64,000 nucleotides of DNA from Thereva unica (GCA_949987705.1 CATLJY010000116.1:17026-81025); one strand, 5' to 3'. Positions 21,638-33,420 are shown, counted from the stretch's first letter. The notes: generated by a model from the sequence alone, not told the origin. Numbers and translations are program-made.

Positions 21638-23950
21638 CTAATTATCATCTAAAGATATGGAATTCAATAAATTTTTATTTTGCTTAATTAACAATAGATT
21701 ATTAATTGTGTCACTACTTAATCTAGATCGTCGTTTTGTCAAGATTGTAGACAGGGCACTAAATGAACGTTCCACGGATGCCTGACTTGAAGGAACGGCT
21801 AGAACTACCTCAGCTACTTTGGCCAAATCCTTCTGCTTTACTGCAATATTTTTCCAGAGCTCCAGCACATTTGTATTAAAAGGCACTCTTTGCTCGTAAG
21901 CGAAATTGTCCACTTATTGACGTAGACTCCTTTGATTTGTGGATGTTGATGTACTCGAAGCGATAGTATTCAATTTTTCCTCTAGGATATCGTACGGATC
22001 ATGTGGTGAAACAAGGATCTGATTGCTGCTTTGAAGACTGGTGCTTTGTTCACTGTTTTCAAGTCGTTCTCCATCTAGTACATTCAGAATATCACTAGTT
22101 TTCATTATATGTGTCTGAAAAAATGATAAAAAAAAATAGTGTATTGATATCTAGATATGGCACGTAAACAATATGAGTAGAAAATAACATAATAAGTTTA
22201 ATAATTACCACTGCATTTCTTTTCTGGCCCTCATTTAAAAAAGGAGAATCCACGAAATTAAATCGAGGATCGAAATATATAGTAGCAAGAAAAGCATTGT
22301 TGTCGAGAAGTTTTTCCTTTCTTCTCAGCATAGATTCTAGTAGTTTTTGAGCGTAAACATCATTGTTCATTTGTTCTAATTTTGCTTCACATAGGAGCCA
22401 GTCACGATAGAAATCACCAACAATATATTGCTCTGCCTGGAATTTTTTGGTGCATTCAGCCATTGGTTTAAATGCTTCCAAAAATTTCTAATGAAGTCCC
22501 AGTCAGAATCAATAGGAAAATCGGTCTCACTATTTTCTATGTAATCCTTTAAGTCATTTAAGGATTGTACCATTTCATACGATGAATTCCATCTTGTCAC
22601 ATTGTCTAGTATCGGCATTCGTATATCCTCTGTGATGCGATTACTTCTTATATGAGCTCTTATATGCTTTGCGGCTTTTCGTTATTCTTCAATAATAGTC
22701 TTCATATCTTTTAAAGTATCATGTGCAGCTAATTGTAAAGTATGCGCAGCACATCTTATTACAGCTAAAACTGATTGCAAGCGCATATGTACTCGCTCAT
22801 ACTCATCATTATCACTTTCAGAAGTAGGTGAAGCTGAATTCCTTTCGTTGTCATCTCTATTTGGTGATTCCTGCAGTTCTTGTTGTAGAAGCTTGGATGC
22901 TTTTATGATATTTGCACCATTATCCGTTGTAGAAGAATATATTTGTGAAATATTTATTCGGAATTCGGCCAAGCATTTTAATATTTCATCTTTCAAAAAA
23001 GTTGCCGTATGCCTCCTCTTTAACTGTATCATTCCTAAGGTGTTGATATAAATTTTAAAATCCTTCATATCTTCTTTAACGGCTCTACAACCGGGATCCG
23101 GTCCTGGCCTCGCGCAACTGTTCTCTCCACCGGTCCCGATTCTGAGCCGATGTCATCCAGTTTGGCATCCCTAAACTCTGAGCGTCCTGGTCCACGCCAT
23201 CCTTCAGCGAAGGTTGGGCCTCCCTCGCTGTCGCACCCCATAGGTCTTACCGCAGAGAACTTTCGGAGCAGGCTCATCTTCACTCATACGAGCTAGATGC
23301 CCTGCCCACAGGAGCCTACCGAGCTTTATTTTTTTCACAACATCTATGTCGCGATAGCGCTCGTAGATCTCGTCATTGTAGAGTCTCCGGAATCGTCCTT
23401 CCTCACATACGGGGCCAACAATCCTCCGAAGTATTTTCCTCTCAAACACGCCCAAGAGGTTTGAGTGCTTTTTGCTAAGCATCCACGTTTCGGATGCATA
23501 TGTGAGAACGGGTAAGACCATCGTCTTATATAGTAAAAGTTTAGACGTTATGGTTAGATATTTGGATTTGAAGAGCCTTGACAGACTATAGTAGGCTTTG
23601 TTGGCTTTTAGCAGTCGTGCGCGTATTTCTGGTTCCATGCTATTGTCGGCTGCTACTATTGACCCAAGGTAGGTAAATGATTTTACCACGTCAAACTCGT
23701 GCTCCGCTACCTTGATTGTGGGACCAATGTCAGGTGTTCTTCCAGACGAGGCCACCATGTACTTTGTTTTGCTTTCGTTAATGTGCAGTCCCAGATTTCC
23801 TGCCGCTTGCTCAATCTGAGTGAAAGCTTCTTGTACAGCCGTTGTTGTTCTTCCAATGATGTCAATGTCGTCTGCGTAAGCTAGTAATTGGGTGGACTTG
23901 TGGAGGATTGTAGAATTTCAAATTGATAGCACAACCGTGAAATGATATTT
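21638..23950 (-). pseudogene. hAT transposase, decayed, interrupted by RTE
   Basis: The minus-strand pieces read as a hAT (Activator-type) transposase. Catalytic region: IYSSTTDNGANIIKA, VIRCAAHTLQLAAHD (23068-22682), and the classic VTRWNSSYEMVQSL (22618-22550). C-terminal dimerisation domain: AVPSSQASVERSFSALS (21810-21760) to 21638. A likely intron with GT-AG ends lies at 22115-22208. Lesions: in-frame stops at 22682-22684 and 21914-21916 and a frameshift near 22490. An RTE fragment (23069-23905) separates the body from upstream residues (HGCAINLKFYN at 23906-23945). Confidence 0.82.
23069..23905 (-). pseudogene. RTE non-LTR fragment, 3' part only
   Basis: It starts inside the catalytic box (LLAYADDIDII, near 23890) and runs through YLGSIVAADNS, LTYASETWMLSKK and LLWAGHLARMSEDE to the RTE tail (VRQRGRPNLRW). 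A frame slip near 23210 precedes the end at 23069. It differs from the RTE at 5883. The 5' truncation is typical of incomplete reverse transcription. Confidence 0.85.
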
Positions 23951-25087
23951 TTTGTGTTACTTACTTCATAAATAAATGTTTTCTGATGTAGAACATTAAA
24001 AAATTCAATGCGCATATTTTTTTTTATGAAAACATGACATGACATGGTTACAATTTTGACATTTCAAATTCGGTATGGTTACAATTTTGACATTCGCTTA
24101 AATTACTTTTTTTAAAGATTCATGAAACAATTTAAGCGAAGAAAACGTTACATATGATTTAACTAGTTACAATAGGTCATAAGAAATTTTACGGGGATGA
24201 ATTTAATGTAATATGAGCAAATTAATTGCAGTTACAACTTTGACATTTAAATGTAACCTACATTCACGTTAGCCAGTTTTGCCCAAAAATCAACCAATTT
24301 CAACTTATTTTTGTCACAAAATGTATGCACATGTTCGTTAGTGTCTGAACAATAAGTGCGTTTAAAAAATTTTATGATAAAATGAGACAATTCTGAGTAC
24401 TTCGACTTACCATGCGGGTTACAACTTTGACGTCAAAACCTAGGGACAAACTTCAGAGTTGTTTTTTGGAAAATATAGCGATTTGACACTGCAGCGAACA
24501 CAACTGCATTTTTCCTTAAGAGTTAAACTACAACTTTTCACTTTTCACTATTTGTTTCAACGCTTCCTATCACAAATATAAATAGTTTTTCATTCAGATT
24601 AGCGCTAAAGACAGGCCGAAAAGTGGCAGGTAACGGAACATTTTTTCAAATTTCAATGCAAAATATCGTTTTAAATGACTTCGTACTTATATCTCATTGC
24701 TCATTAATAATTTCTTAACATTATCGATAGCTTCTTTTATTTTTAATCTTCCTACAAAAATTGTAATTCATAAAAATTTTGAAGCGACAAGCAGGTTAAA
24801 AGTTCCGGAGAATCGCCCAAATATTAAATTATGTTTTATGTGGTATATTACAAACCGATGATTTAGAACCTCGGTCCGGCTTTTACCGCTCTTTGTCGGG
24901 ATGCACTTATAGAGTTTCATACGCGGAAATTGTAGAATCAGAAAAGAAAATTCGTGTTCATAACGTTTTCGTACATAATAAAAAAAAATTCAATAAACTT
25001 TCGGAATGGCTTTCAATTTTCTCGGAAGATTGTTTACAATCTACTAGTTAGCTAGTGAACATGCATAACTGGCACTGGGCTAGTTTA
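23951..25087. other. Non-coding, short direct repeats
   Basis: The motif GGTTACAAYTTTGACRTY, or a close variant, occurs at about 24045, 24070, 24228 and 24417. Otherwise AT-rich with nothing recognised. Confidence 0.45.
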
Positions 25088-26795
25088 TTAGCAGCTAGTG
25101 AATTCCCCGGCTAGTAGCTTGTAAACTCGCTCATCCTCGCTTATGCTTTCTTGGCCGGCACGGCGCCATATTTCTTCGTTTGAAATTCTATCTTGCCAGC
25201 GGATTTTTAGGATACGATGCAACCATCTGTTGATGAAGACTTGTAGGCGCCCTGTGATGAATTGGGTAACTTTCCATGTTTCGCAACCGTACAAAAGAAC
25301 TGCCTTAAAGTTGGAGTTGAACAGCCGCAACTTGGTGTTAGTGGAGATCTCCGTTGATCTCCATATGCGGAACAGGCATGCTTATGCGCCTCGTGCTTTA
25401 TTTATTCTGGAACTGACGTCTTCTTCTGCCCCACCTTTTTCGGTAATAATGCTACCGAGGTAGCAGAATTTATCTACCAGTTCAACGTCACGGTTATTCA
25501 GCGCAGTCCGTTAAATGGTGTTTGCATTTATTCGCATTTCTTTAGTTTTAGTCGGATTTTGCCTTAAGCCTGCTGGACTACTTTCTGTTGCCAAATTGTT
25601 TAACATGTTTTTGAGGTCCTGGTGTCTGTGGGCCAGCAAACAGATATCATCGGCGTAGTCGAGATCCTTAAGGCGGTCTAGCAAACCCGCAATGCTCACC
25701 TCAAAGCTGTCGGATAATTTTCCATTGTGGAGAACTCTGCATTTGGAATTGTTATATAGGGCTTTTATCAATTCTATTATTTTATCAGGCAGTCCACGTC
25801 GCCGTAGTGCCCGCCAAATGAAGCTCCTATTAACCGAGTCGAACGCTTTCTCATAGTCTATGAAAGCAAGGTAAAGGGGGGATAGGAATTCAGTAGAATG
25901 CTCTATTATTATTCTCAAGGTGTTAATATGATCAATACAGGAGCGGCCCTTCCTGAATCCAGCCTGCTGCCACCGTTCGGTCTACTGCCGCTCTTCTCCT
26001 AGATAGTAATATATGGGATAAAATTTTGCCCACAGTAGATAATAAACAGATGCCTCTCCAGTTGTCGCATATTGTTAGGTCCCTCTTTTTTGGTATTTTG
26101 ACTATGATACCTTCCGTCCAATCCTACGGAAAGGTACAGGTGTTCCATGCTATTTCTAGGATTGGCTGAAGCGCATCTGCTATGAGGCTTGAGTCGGCTT
26201 TCAACAATTCTGGCACGATGCCATCTTTCCCAGGTGCTTTACCATTGGCCATCGCATGAATTGCGGTTACTATTTCCGTCTTGGATGGGGCCCGAGTGGC
26301 GATTCTTATTGGTTGTGCATTGATGCTGTTTTTCTGAGGATCCTGTGTAAGTGTACCATTCAGGGCGGCACAGCAGCCTTCCATCCGCACTCTTAACGGC
26401 ATGCTTTTTAATAGAGTGCTTTCCCGAGAGTTGTTTAGTGATTTGGTGCAGCACCTTACTGTTGCCTGTGTTTGCCGCGTTTTCCGCTTTTTCTGCGAGC
26501 TCATTTATCTGCTGCCTTTTATCACGCCGGACACTTCTCTTTACCTCCCGATGTAATTGGGAGTATTCCCGTTTAGTTGGTGACGTTTATCCGGGTTGCT
26601 TGTAGAGTTTACGTTATTGCTGTGGGCCCTTCTGCGTTCTATTTTTTGCCAGGTTGTGTCCGAGATCCAGTGTTGCTGGTTTCTTTCAACATAACCGATG
26701 CTTGTTTCCGCAGCCGTCAATATAGCGCCCTTTGTCGTACTCCACAGCTCTTCAATATTTGTGTCGTCAGAAACGGTTTGCTGGTTTAATAATTT
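25088..26795 (-). pseudogene. Non-LTR retrotransposon, 5'-truncated, internally deleted
   Basis: On the minus strand, from 26790: NIEELWSTTKGAILTAAE and DTTWQKIERRR (post-endonuclease linker), then RT motifs MANGKAPGKDGIVPELLKA, GIIVKIPKKRDLTICDNW and GICLLSTVGKILS, then AFIDYEKAFDSV, LKDLDYADDICLLAH and the tail LLYGCETWKVT. Between FEVSIAG and LLDRLKDLDYADD (near 25690) the conserved G-V-R-Q-G block is missing, so an internal deletion has occurred. Several frame changes exist (near 26100, 25920 and 25500). It resembles RTE-group RTs; the exact clade is uncertain. Confidence 0.8.
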
Positions 26796-27094
26796 TCTTT
26801 TTATTATCGGTAGTAAAGTCGCATATGAGGTGTTCTTTTACAAATCGAACACTTTTAGTAATCAACATTTTTGATTTACTTCAATTTTTTTCCACGCAGT
26901 TCCCATACAAAATAAGCAGACTCGTATTTTTCCTTTTATGCTTTGGTCAATATTCTCAAAAATAAAGTGGGGGGGGGGGGGGTTAAAGTTTACGTCTTCG
27001 CCGATCATACCCTTTTTCATATCGCTACAAGTTCGGTTCTATTTATGGTATCGAGTTAGATGAGCTATCATTTTAAAGGAAGAGATTTTTATTA
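26796..27094. other. AT-rich spacer with a 14-G run
   Basis: No gene. A run of 14 G lies at 26969-26982. Confidence 0.6.
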
Positions 27095-27097
27095 TAT

Positions 27098-27757
27098 TAG
27101 ACCAGTGCAGATACGCTTTTGAAAAGCCAAAAACTAGAAAAATTCTTAGCAGTATATGGAAGGTGGGAAAATTTAGGATAAATGCTACTTAAACAAGGAA
27201 AAATCGAGAGCACCGCAGCAGATGACCGGAAAGGGGGCGGGGGAGCCCAAATGTGAGTTTTAGGGGGTTAAACGTGTTTTTTTGCGATTTCTGAGAAAAG
27301 TAGACCTCCTATCGAAAAAAGTTAAATGTAAACGTTGTAGATAATTAAAAGATCTAGAGCTTTTGTTCAAACCATTTTTCGACATAACCTCAAAAAATGG
27401 AGAAAAACGTCAAAAACCGAGTTTTTCGTTTATCATTTTTATCTTTCACAAAAATGATCCAATTTTAATCAAATTTGAAGAAAATGTAGATTTTCATGTT
27501 TCGAAAAGGCCCAATTTTTTTCAAAGCGATTGGTTGTGTAGTTTTGTTTTTATGACCTTAATTTAAAAAAAAGGCCCCATTTTCAATCAAAAAAGTTGGC
27601 GAACGAATTTTTGATTTTGAAAATTTTGAAGACGAGTTTTTTTTCGTTGAATCCTCTATTTTAAGATGGTGTAAAAAATGAGAGTGTCACAATAGAAAAA
27701 CATCGATAAAAATTCGAAAACCCAAAAACATCCTTTTTCAAATATCGATTTTTCCGT
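27098..27757. repeat. Left long terminal inverted repeat
   Basis: Shared with 31814-32459 in inverse order: 'agcagtatatggaaggtgg', 'gagcaccgcagcagatgacc', 'ttttagggggttaaacgtgt' and 'aaaagatctagagcttttgt'. Confidence 0.9.
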
Positions 27758-28053
27758 TTTAGGCCAAAAAAAAATATTTCTACGTATTGTGATGGCTTGT
27801 ACATTAAAACTTACTGGTAGAACCCAGCACTCGACATTCGAGCACCATTTTATAAGTCTATAAGTCTTCAATAACAAAATTTTTCGAGAAGAATAAAACA
27901 AAATTGAAAAATGAAACAAATTTTTTATAGTTGGAAAAAGCAATGCCAAAAAACCAACTTTTATTATTTGCTAATGTCTTATATTACATTTTATTGTATT
28001 ACACTCTACTGGCTGCTAAATACAATTGCCCATGAGCAAAGACTATGCCGTGT

Positions 28054-28963
28054 TTAAATAATAAGTGTGTTCGCGTACTCGAATGCTGTTATGTTGGAGA
28101 GATGCTGTTCATCATGAAACTCAACACATTTTTCAATCTCTTGAGAATCTTCAATAAAGTCATCGACTTCGTGAAGGTCCTCAAGCTCATCACAATCTTC
28201 ATTATTAATAATCTCCTCCGAATCGCTGAGATCTTCTATTGGTTGATTCTCAGAATTTGAACAGTTGTTGGCTCCGGTACAATTGGAACATAAAAGGGAG
28301 CGTTTTACTCCATGCTTTCGACAGCCACATCTTTTACTATCACAACCAGTTTCACAGCTGCAGCAGATAGATTTAAGCAAACTTTCAGGAATTAATTTCT
28401 TTTCGGTAAAAGGTGTTATTCCGTTTAAATGGTTTTTCCACCCCCAATCTGTAGCTTTCAGTTCGTTACCCAGCCAAGTCTGAATTCGAAAATAGACCCC
28501 GTAGCAGTGTTGTTCTGGTGCTCTCTCGGTTGGTGCTAGCTTTTCTAAATTGAACGAAGATCTTGCTGCAGCGGTTTGATACATTTCAAATCTTAATTCG
28601 TTTAAGGAAACAGCTTTTCTTTTACACTTATACAGAGACGCTATTAGCTTCAGTCCATTTTGAGCTATTGCTTGTTTGGCTGCATTTCTCTGATAGAAAA
28701 TTTCTGCCAGTTTTGATAAATTTTGGTTACCAAGCAGTAATTTTACGATCGTTTTTTTACTTTTCCCAGTAAAACTGGATGTCGTGTCACAGTTTTTGCT
28801 GTATTATTTTGTTTTTTGTCTTTAATAAGTTGAATAATGTTTATTCAAGTGTTCTCATTTGAAACCGTTCGAACAATATTTTTGGTTTCATGAGTGCAGC
28901 TGACACCACATAAAAAACAACAAGTGCCAAAATCGAAGTCTTTTGCAGATTTTATAACACGTC
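28054..28963 (-). pseudogene. XPG-like/CXC protein, C-terminal part
   Basis: On the minus strand: a cysteine-rich segment GTCCFLCGVSCTH (about 28930-28890), an in-frame TGA at 28845-28847, then CDTTSSFTGKSKKTIVKLLL. That last motif resembles the GCD..(S)..GxGKKTALKxL helix-turn-helix of XPG/FEN-type nucleases. It is followed by LAEIFYQRNAA, KLAPTERAPEQHCYGVYFRI, WGWKNHLNG, then the cluster ICCSCETGCDSKRCGCRKHG and CSNCTGANNCSN, and an acidic tail rich in D and E to the stop at 28054. The CXC cluster is like the Cys-rich domain of tesmin/TSO1. The N-terminal bulk is absent. Coding text (KNEVPLRVRR) continues upstream on the far side of the CR1 insertion at 31518-31535. Confidence 0.6.
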
Positions 28964-28971
28964 TTACTCGC

Positions 28972-31509
28972 GGGTAGCAAGTATTAGTTTAATAGTTCAA
29001 TAGTTTAATAGATTTTAAAGTACACAAGATATACATCTTTTAGAGTACAAAAAAAAAAAGGAACAAAATTAAAATTAAGATTAAAATTAAAATATAATTA
29101 AAATTAAACTTAATAATTGAAAGATAAAAATAATAAAAAGTAATAAAAAAGTAAAAAATAATAAAAATTCAAAAATAAGAAAATAGTCAAAATTCAGAGC
29201 CAAAAAAAAAAAAAATAGAAAGAAAGTAGAATTAAAATTAAGATTGAAGTGGGAGTGATAGAGATAGGAGGGACAAAGATAGTTAGTGAGAAGAAGAAGA
29301 TAGAAAAAGAAACGCATGTCTTCTGAATGTTGTGGCTGAGCTCATTCTCTGAATGTAGTTTGGAAGATTATTCCAAATTCTGAGAGTATGCACAAAGAAG
29401 GAACGACTACCGATTAGGGAAGAATGAGCAGGAATCAGGAATTTAACGGATCTCAAGGATTGCAAAGGAGAGAGGAAGTCAGAAAGGTAGCAGGGGCTTT
29501 TGGTATAAAAAACCTTATGCAAAAGAAGAAGAGCCATGAGATCGATGAATTGAAAGAGGTCACAGCCCAGTAAGGAATTTTGTACTCGCGACACATGATC
29601 AGATCTTCTCATATGAAAAATAAACCTAATGCAATCATTAAACGCTACTCTAAGACGCTGACGGCAAGTTGAGTCGAAAGAAATATATACCAGCGAGCCG
29701 TAAAGGAAATGAGGAACAACAAGAGATTTAATAAGTTTGGCTCGAATGGGCAAAGATAACAGACTGCCATATAACCATAGTTTACGAAGTGTGCCATAGA
29801 CCTTAGAGAGCAGCAATGAGACATGATTGCAGCAGGAGAGTTTGGAATTTATAACAATACCCAGGTTTTTGGCATAGTCAACGATTGGAAGGGGAACATT
29901 ATTAAGTAGAAGAGGAGAGAAACCATGGGGGGACAGTAAGCGACGACTAAGGAAAATTACTTGTGATTTAACTGGATTTAATTTAAGAAAATTATTCGAA
30001 CTCCATTCGTTTATTCGAGATAAGGTGCAATTAAGTTCAGACACACAATTTTCAATTTGATTAATAGGACAAGAGGTATATAGCTGGAGATCATCAGCAT
30101 ATAAATGATAAGAGCAGCGACGGATTACAGAGGGAAGATCATTAATATAAAGGGAGAACAGCAAAGGACCAAGAACCGAACCCTGAGGGACACCTGCAGG
30201 CACACTTAGGAAAGAAGAAGTAACATTATTATGCCGAACACACTGATATCTATTAGAGAGAAGTGAAGAGAGAAGGCGAACAGAAGAAGAGGAAAAGTGA
30301 TACCGTTGACTAAGTTTATAGAGCAGATGCGAGTGAACTACAGAGTCGAAGGCTTTGGAGAAGTCAAGAAGAACTAGTATAGCAATGTCACCTCTGTCAA
30401 GGGCAGAACGAAGATCAGTTGTAACCTTCAATATAGCAGTTTGACAACTATGGGATTTGCGGAAGCCGGATTGAAATTTAGAAAGGAAATTATTAGAATC
30501 AAGATATCGCAAGACTTGAGTAGATACAATTTTTTCAAAAACTTTAGCGAGAAAGGGTAGAATACTAATAGGGCGAAAGTCTGACAAATTAACGGGGGAG
30601 GACTTTTTAGGAATGGGAGTAACTATTGCTTTTTTCCAGACTAATGGTACTTGGGAGGTTGTCAGGCAATAGTTAACAATATGCGTGATGACATCAACGA
30701 TTAAAGGGGAAAGAATCTTAAGAAAGCGAGGAGAAATACCATCATAACCAACGCTATTGGGCGAAATGGAATGCAGTATGCCGAGTACTTCAAGCGAGTC
30801 AACACAATAGAAATTAAAGCCGTCAGATAATAGAGAGTAGGAAGAAGGAGAATCGGAAGTGGAAGACAGTGGGAAATTGGAAGGAGATTGAACAAAAGAT
30901 GCATTGAGTGAGTTTACATCAACATCAAATGAGTTAAGCTCAGAGGTATGAATGCCTAGAGACCGAAGATTAGACCAAAGACATTTAGGGGACAGAGTAG
31001 GATCAAGCTTACGTGAGTAAAATTCACGCTTGGCCGATTTGACTTTGCTATTGATTAAGTTTCGAAGATTTTTGTACTCACTGAGGTAGCTCGGGATCCT
31101 AGTACTGCGATAGCGTCTGTACAAGAACTCACGCTCAACAATCAATTTGCGGATTTCATAAGAAAACCAGGGACAACTTGGAGATTTACAACGTCTTCTA
31201 GTGACTATAGGGACACATTGATTAAACAGGGATTGGATGAAAGAATTCAAGAGTTCAACCTTAGTATCAACACAGGTGGAATTGAAGATATCAGCCCAAG
31301 GTAAAGACGAAGTAAATTCAGAAAGGCGAGCAAAATTGATGTTATTGAAATCCCGGTATGAAAAGAAGTTAGGTAAGGAGGGAGGGTGAAAGGTAAAATG
31401 AAGGGAGAGGAAGAGAATATTACCTATACGAATGATGAAAGAAAACCAGTGTAGACATAGATTAACTTGTAAAACCGGTTTTAATGCTTCTGAAGGAATA
31501 CTAGTATAG
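28972..31509 (-). mobile_element. CR1-group non-LTR retrotransposon, 5'-truncated
   Basis: It is flanked by the 8-bp duplication TTACTCGC at 28964-28971 and 31510-31517. Its 3' end (left side) carries about three TATTRAAC units, like the short 8-bp tails of CR1-type elements. The coding region is open from the truncation point to 29283, followed by an AT-rich 3' UTR with A- and T-runs (29050-29282). It lies inside the XPG/CXC gene; joining the flanks restores an open frame there. Confidence 0.85.
29283..31508 (-). CDS. CR1-type reverse transcriptase, lacks endonuclease N-terminus
   Basis: Copies element RNA into DNA at the nicked target. The frame is open for about 740 codons; the first methionine-type start proposed at 31250 is arbitrary, because the frame runs on to the truncation at 31509. 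Order: end of the endonuclease (FFSYRDFNNINFARL), linker with a CPWFSYEIRKL segment, RT motifs ALVMM-free KKAIVTPIPKKSSP, LSDFRPISILPFLAKVFEK, QSGFRKSHSCQTAIL, LLDFSKAFDSV, PAGVPQGSVLGPLLFSLYI and catalytic HLYADDLQLY, then the thumb (FLKLNPVKSQVIFLS) and a C-terminal tail with RIWNNLPNYIQ. No stop or frameshift was seen, which is unusual in this window and implies a young insertion. The endonuclease is missing, so it cannot act alone. Confidence 0.87.
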   Translation of the reverse strand, partial: YTSIPSEALKPVLQVNLCLHWFSFIIRIGNILFLSLHFTFHPPSLPNFFSYRDFNNINFARLSEFTSSLPWADIFNSTCVDTKVELLNSFIQSLFNQCVPIVTRRRCKSPSCPWFSYEIRKLIVEREFLYRRYRSTRIPSYLSEYKNLRNLINSKVKSAKREFYSRKLDPTLSPKCLWSNLRSLGIHTSELNSFDVDVNSLNASFVQSPSNFPLSSTSDSPSSYSLLSDGFNFYCVDSLEVLGILHSISPNSVGYDGISPRFLKILSPLIVDVITHIVNYCLTTSQVPLVWKKAIVTPIPKKSSPVNLSDFRPISILPFLAKVFEKIVSTQVLRYLDSNNFLSKFQSGFRKSHSCQTAILKVTTDLRSALDRGDIAILVLLDFSKAFDSVVHSHLLYKLSQRYHFSSSSVRLLSSLLSNRYQCVRHNNVTSSFLSVPAGVPQGSVLGPLLFSLYINDLPSVIRRCSYHLYADDLQLYTSCPINQIENCVSELNCTLSRINEWSSNNFLKLNPVKSQVIFLSRRLLSPHGFSPLLLNNVPLPIVDYAKNLGIVINSKLSCCNHVSLLLSKVYGTLRKLWLYGSLLSLPIRAKLIKSLVVPHFLYGSLVYISFDSTCRQRLRVAFNDCIRFIFHMRRSDHVSRVQNSLLGCDLFQFIDLMALLLLHKVFYTKSPCYLSDFLSPLQSLRSVKFLIPAHSSLIGSRSFFVHTLRIWNNLPNYIQRMSSATTFRRHAFLFLSSSSH

Positions 31510-31813
31510 TTACTCGCAATGGAACTTCATTTTTCCATCATCAAATATGTAGTATCATATCAATCTTCTAACTATACCTTCATAAACTCAAAAAAATCAT
31601 TTTATTAGGCAATAAATTAAATAAAAGAAGTTGCTCGGGCCGGCCTAAAACTGTAATTTTTCCCTTGCTTTCTTGGGTGAAATAATTGTTTAAACAAATT
31701 TTTTCACATCTGAAACTGTTACATGAAGCTCCCTTATAATATATTGCATTAAAACAGTTTTGCGCCACTCTTAAAGCTTTATGTCAAAGAGAGATAAAGA
31801 ATTAGCGAAGTTT

Positions 31814-32459
31814 ACGGAAAAATCGATAGAAAAAGGATGTTTTTGGGTTTTCGAATTTTTATCGATGTTTTTCTATTGTGACACTATCATTTTTTTACAC
31901 CATCTTAAAGTAGAGGATTCAACGAAAAAAAACCCGTCTTCAAAGTTTTCAAAATCAAAAATTCGTTCGCCAACTTTTTTGATTGAAAACGGGGCCTTTT
32001 TTTTAAATTAAGGTCATAAAAACAAAACTACACAACCAATCGCTTTGAAAAAAATTGGGCCTTTTCGAAACATGAAAATCTACATTTTCCTCAAATTTCA
32101 TTAAAATTGGATCATTTTTGTGAAAGATAAAAATGATAAACGAAAAACTCGGTTTTTGACGTTTTTCTCTACTTTTTGAGGTTATGTCGAAAAATGGTTT
32201 GAACAAAAGCTCTAGATCTTTTAATTATCTACAATGTTTACATTTGACGTTTTTCGATAGAAGGTGTAATTTTCTCAGAAATCGCAAAAAACACGTTTAA
32301 CCCCCTAAAACTCACATTTTGGCTCCCCCGCCCCGTTTCCGGTCATCTGCTGCGGTGCTCTCGATTTTTCCTTGTTTATGTAGCATTTACCCTAAATTTT
32401 TCCACCTTCCATATACTGCTAAGAATTTTTTTTTCTCAAAAATTATCTGCACTGGTCTA
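31814..32459. repeat. Right long terminal inverted repeat
   Basis: Inverse of 27098-27757. Inward of it (31680-31813) lies the extra segment also found at 340-500. Confidence 0.9.
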
Positions 32460-32639
32460 TATATTAATAGTTGTAAAAAGACTTGCAAGTTCTGAACGCT
32501 CAGAAGCTACGGTCTGAAACCCAAGTAGGCAGCGCTCTAAAATAAAATAAACCAGCTCATTCTTAGCAAAGAGTTTAAAAGGTACGAGTATTAAATATTT
32601 TCTTAGTAATAGATTTTGTGGAATTCCTTAAAGGGGCCC

Positions 32640-33420
32640 CAAAGGAGGTACAATAACTGTTAGAGTTCTGTCGCCAAATGAACCGATAATTCGTCAACGG
32701 TTGTGATCCAAATGCTCGCCACTCTATTTCGGGGATAACCCATGTACACGAGCGACGGTAGCAGGGAAGAGGTGCTGAACCTCACCCTCACTAGCAGGCT
32801 ACTCTCTGACAGTATCCAAAACTGCCGTATTCTAGATGAGGCCTCACTATCGGACCATATGCACATCAGGTTATATATTGTCGACCTCCCACATATACGC
32901 GCCTCTTCCTGGTTACTAAAAAAAACAACTGATCTAACTTTCAGGGACTTGTGGCCTCGAAATCAGTCCTGCTCGCCGCCTCTCTCAGTGTGTGAACTAA
33001 AGATGGCTGCAACGCAACTCACTGTGGTTCTGAACTCCTCCTACCATGACAGCAACACTATTTCGTCGTCGCGTAAAGTTCCCTGGTGGAACGACAGACT
33101 GGCTACAATGCCGAGGATAGTTAAGAGATTGTTCAATAGGACACAATTTGCTGGGTAAATGTTCACTATAACAGGTTACAATAAGGAGTTGATACGTTCA
33201 TTGCGAGAGCTTGCAGACTCTACCACAGGTAACTAGACTCCAAAAGCTCCTCTTCAAAGACTCCTTCAACGGAGTGGGCCTTCTCGAAAAGCAGGGCTGT
33301 TCATACATCTCTAACCTCGCCACCTTTCTGTGCCTTGAGATGCCTTTTCAGCGAGCTCTCTTCAGGGTCAATCCTCCAGACCGCTTATTCCCGTGATGTT
33401 AGGTACAGTCATAGAACCGT
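32640..33420 (+). pseudogene. I/R1-type non-LTR fragment, endonuclease end and linker
   Basis: REEVLNLTLTSRLLSD, CRILDEASLSDHMHIR (end of an apurinic-type endonuclease with its S-D-H triad), then linker text WWNDRLATMPRIVKRLFNR and, after frameshifts, VTRLQKLLFKDSFNGVGLL (33225-33290). Stops and frame changes occur throughout. The RT domain is not present. Confidence 0.65.

Larger units (their letters stand above)
27098..32459 (-). mobile_element. Academ-like long-TIR DNA transposon (TSD TAT)
   Basis: Inverted repeats of about 650 bp (27098-27757 and 31814-32459) both start TAGACCAGTGCAGATA, and TAT flanks each side (27095-27097 and 32460-32462). The interior holds the 3' part of a gene whose product has an XPG-like motif and a CXC cluster, plus a later CR1 insertion (28972-31509). 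Academ transposons are described with 3-4 bp target duplications and a transposase that includes an XPG-type nuclease; that match is the basis for the name. Without the CR1 the element is about 2.8 kb and carries only the C-terminal region, so it is non-autonomous. Confidence 0.6.

Noticed and set aside
29087..29317. A small Phe/Leu-rich membrane protein on the minus strand.
   Set aside because: It is the AT-rich 3' UTR of the CR1-type element; the hydrophobic translation follows from T-rich sequence.
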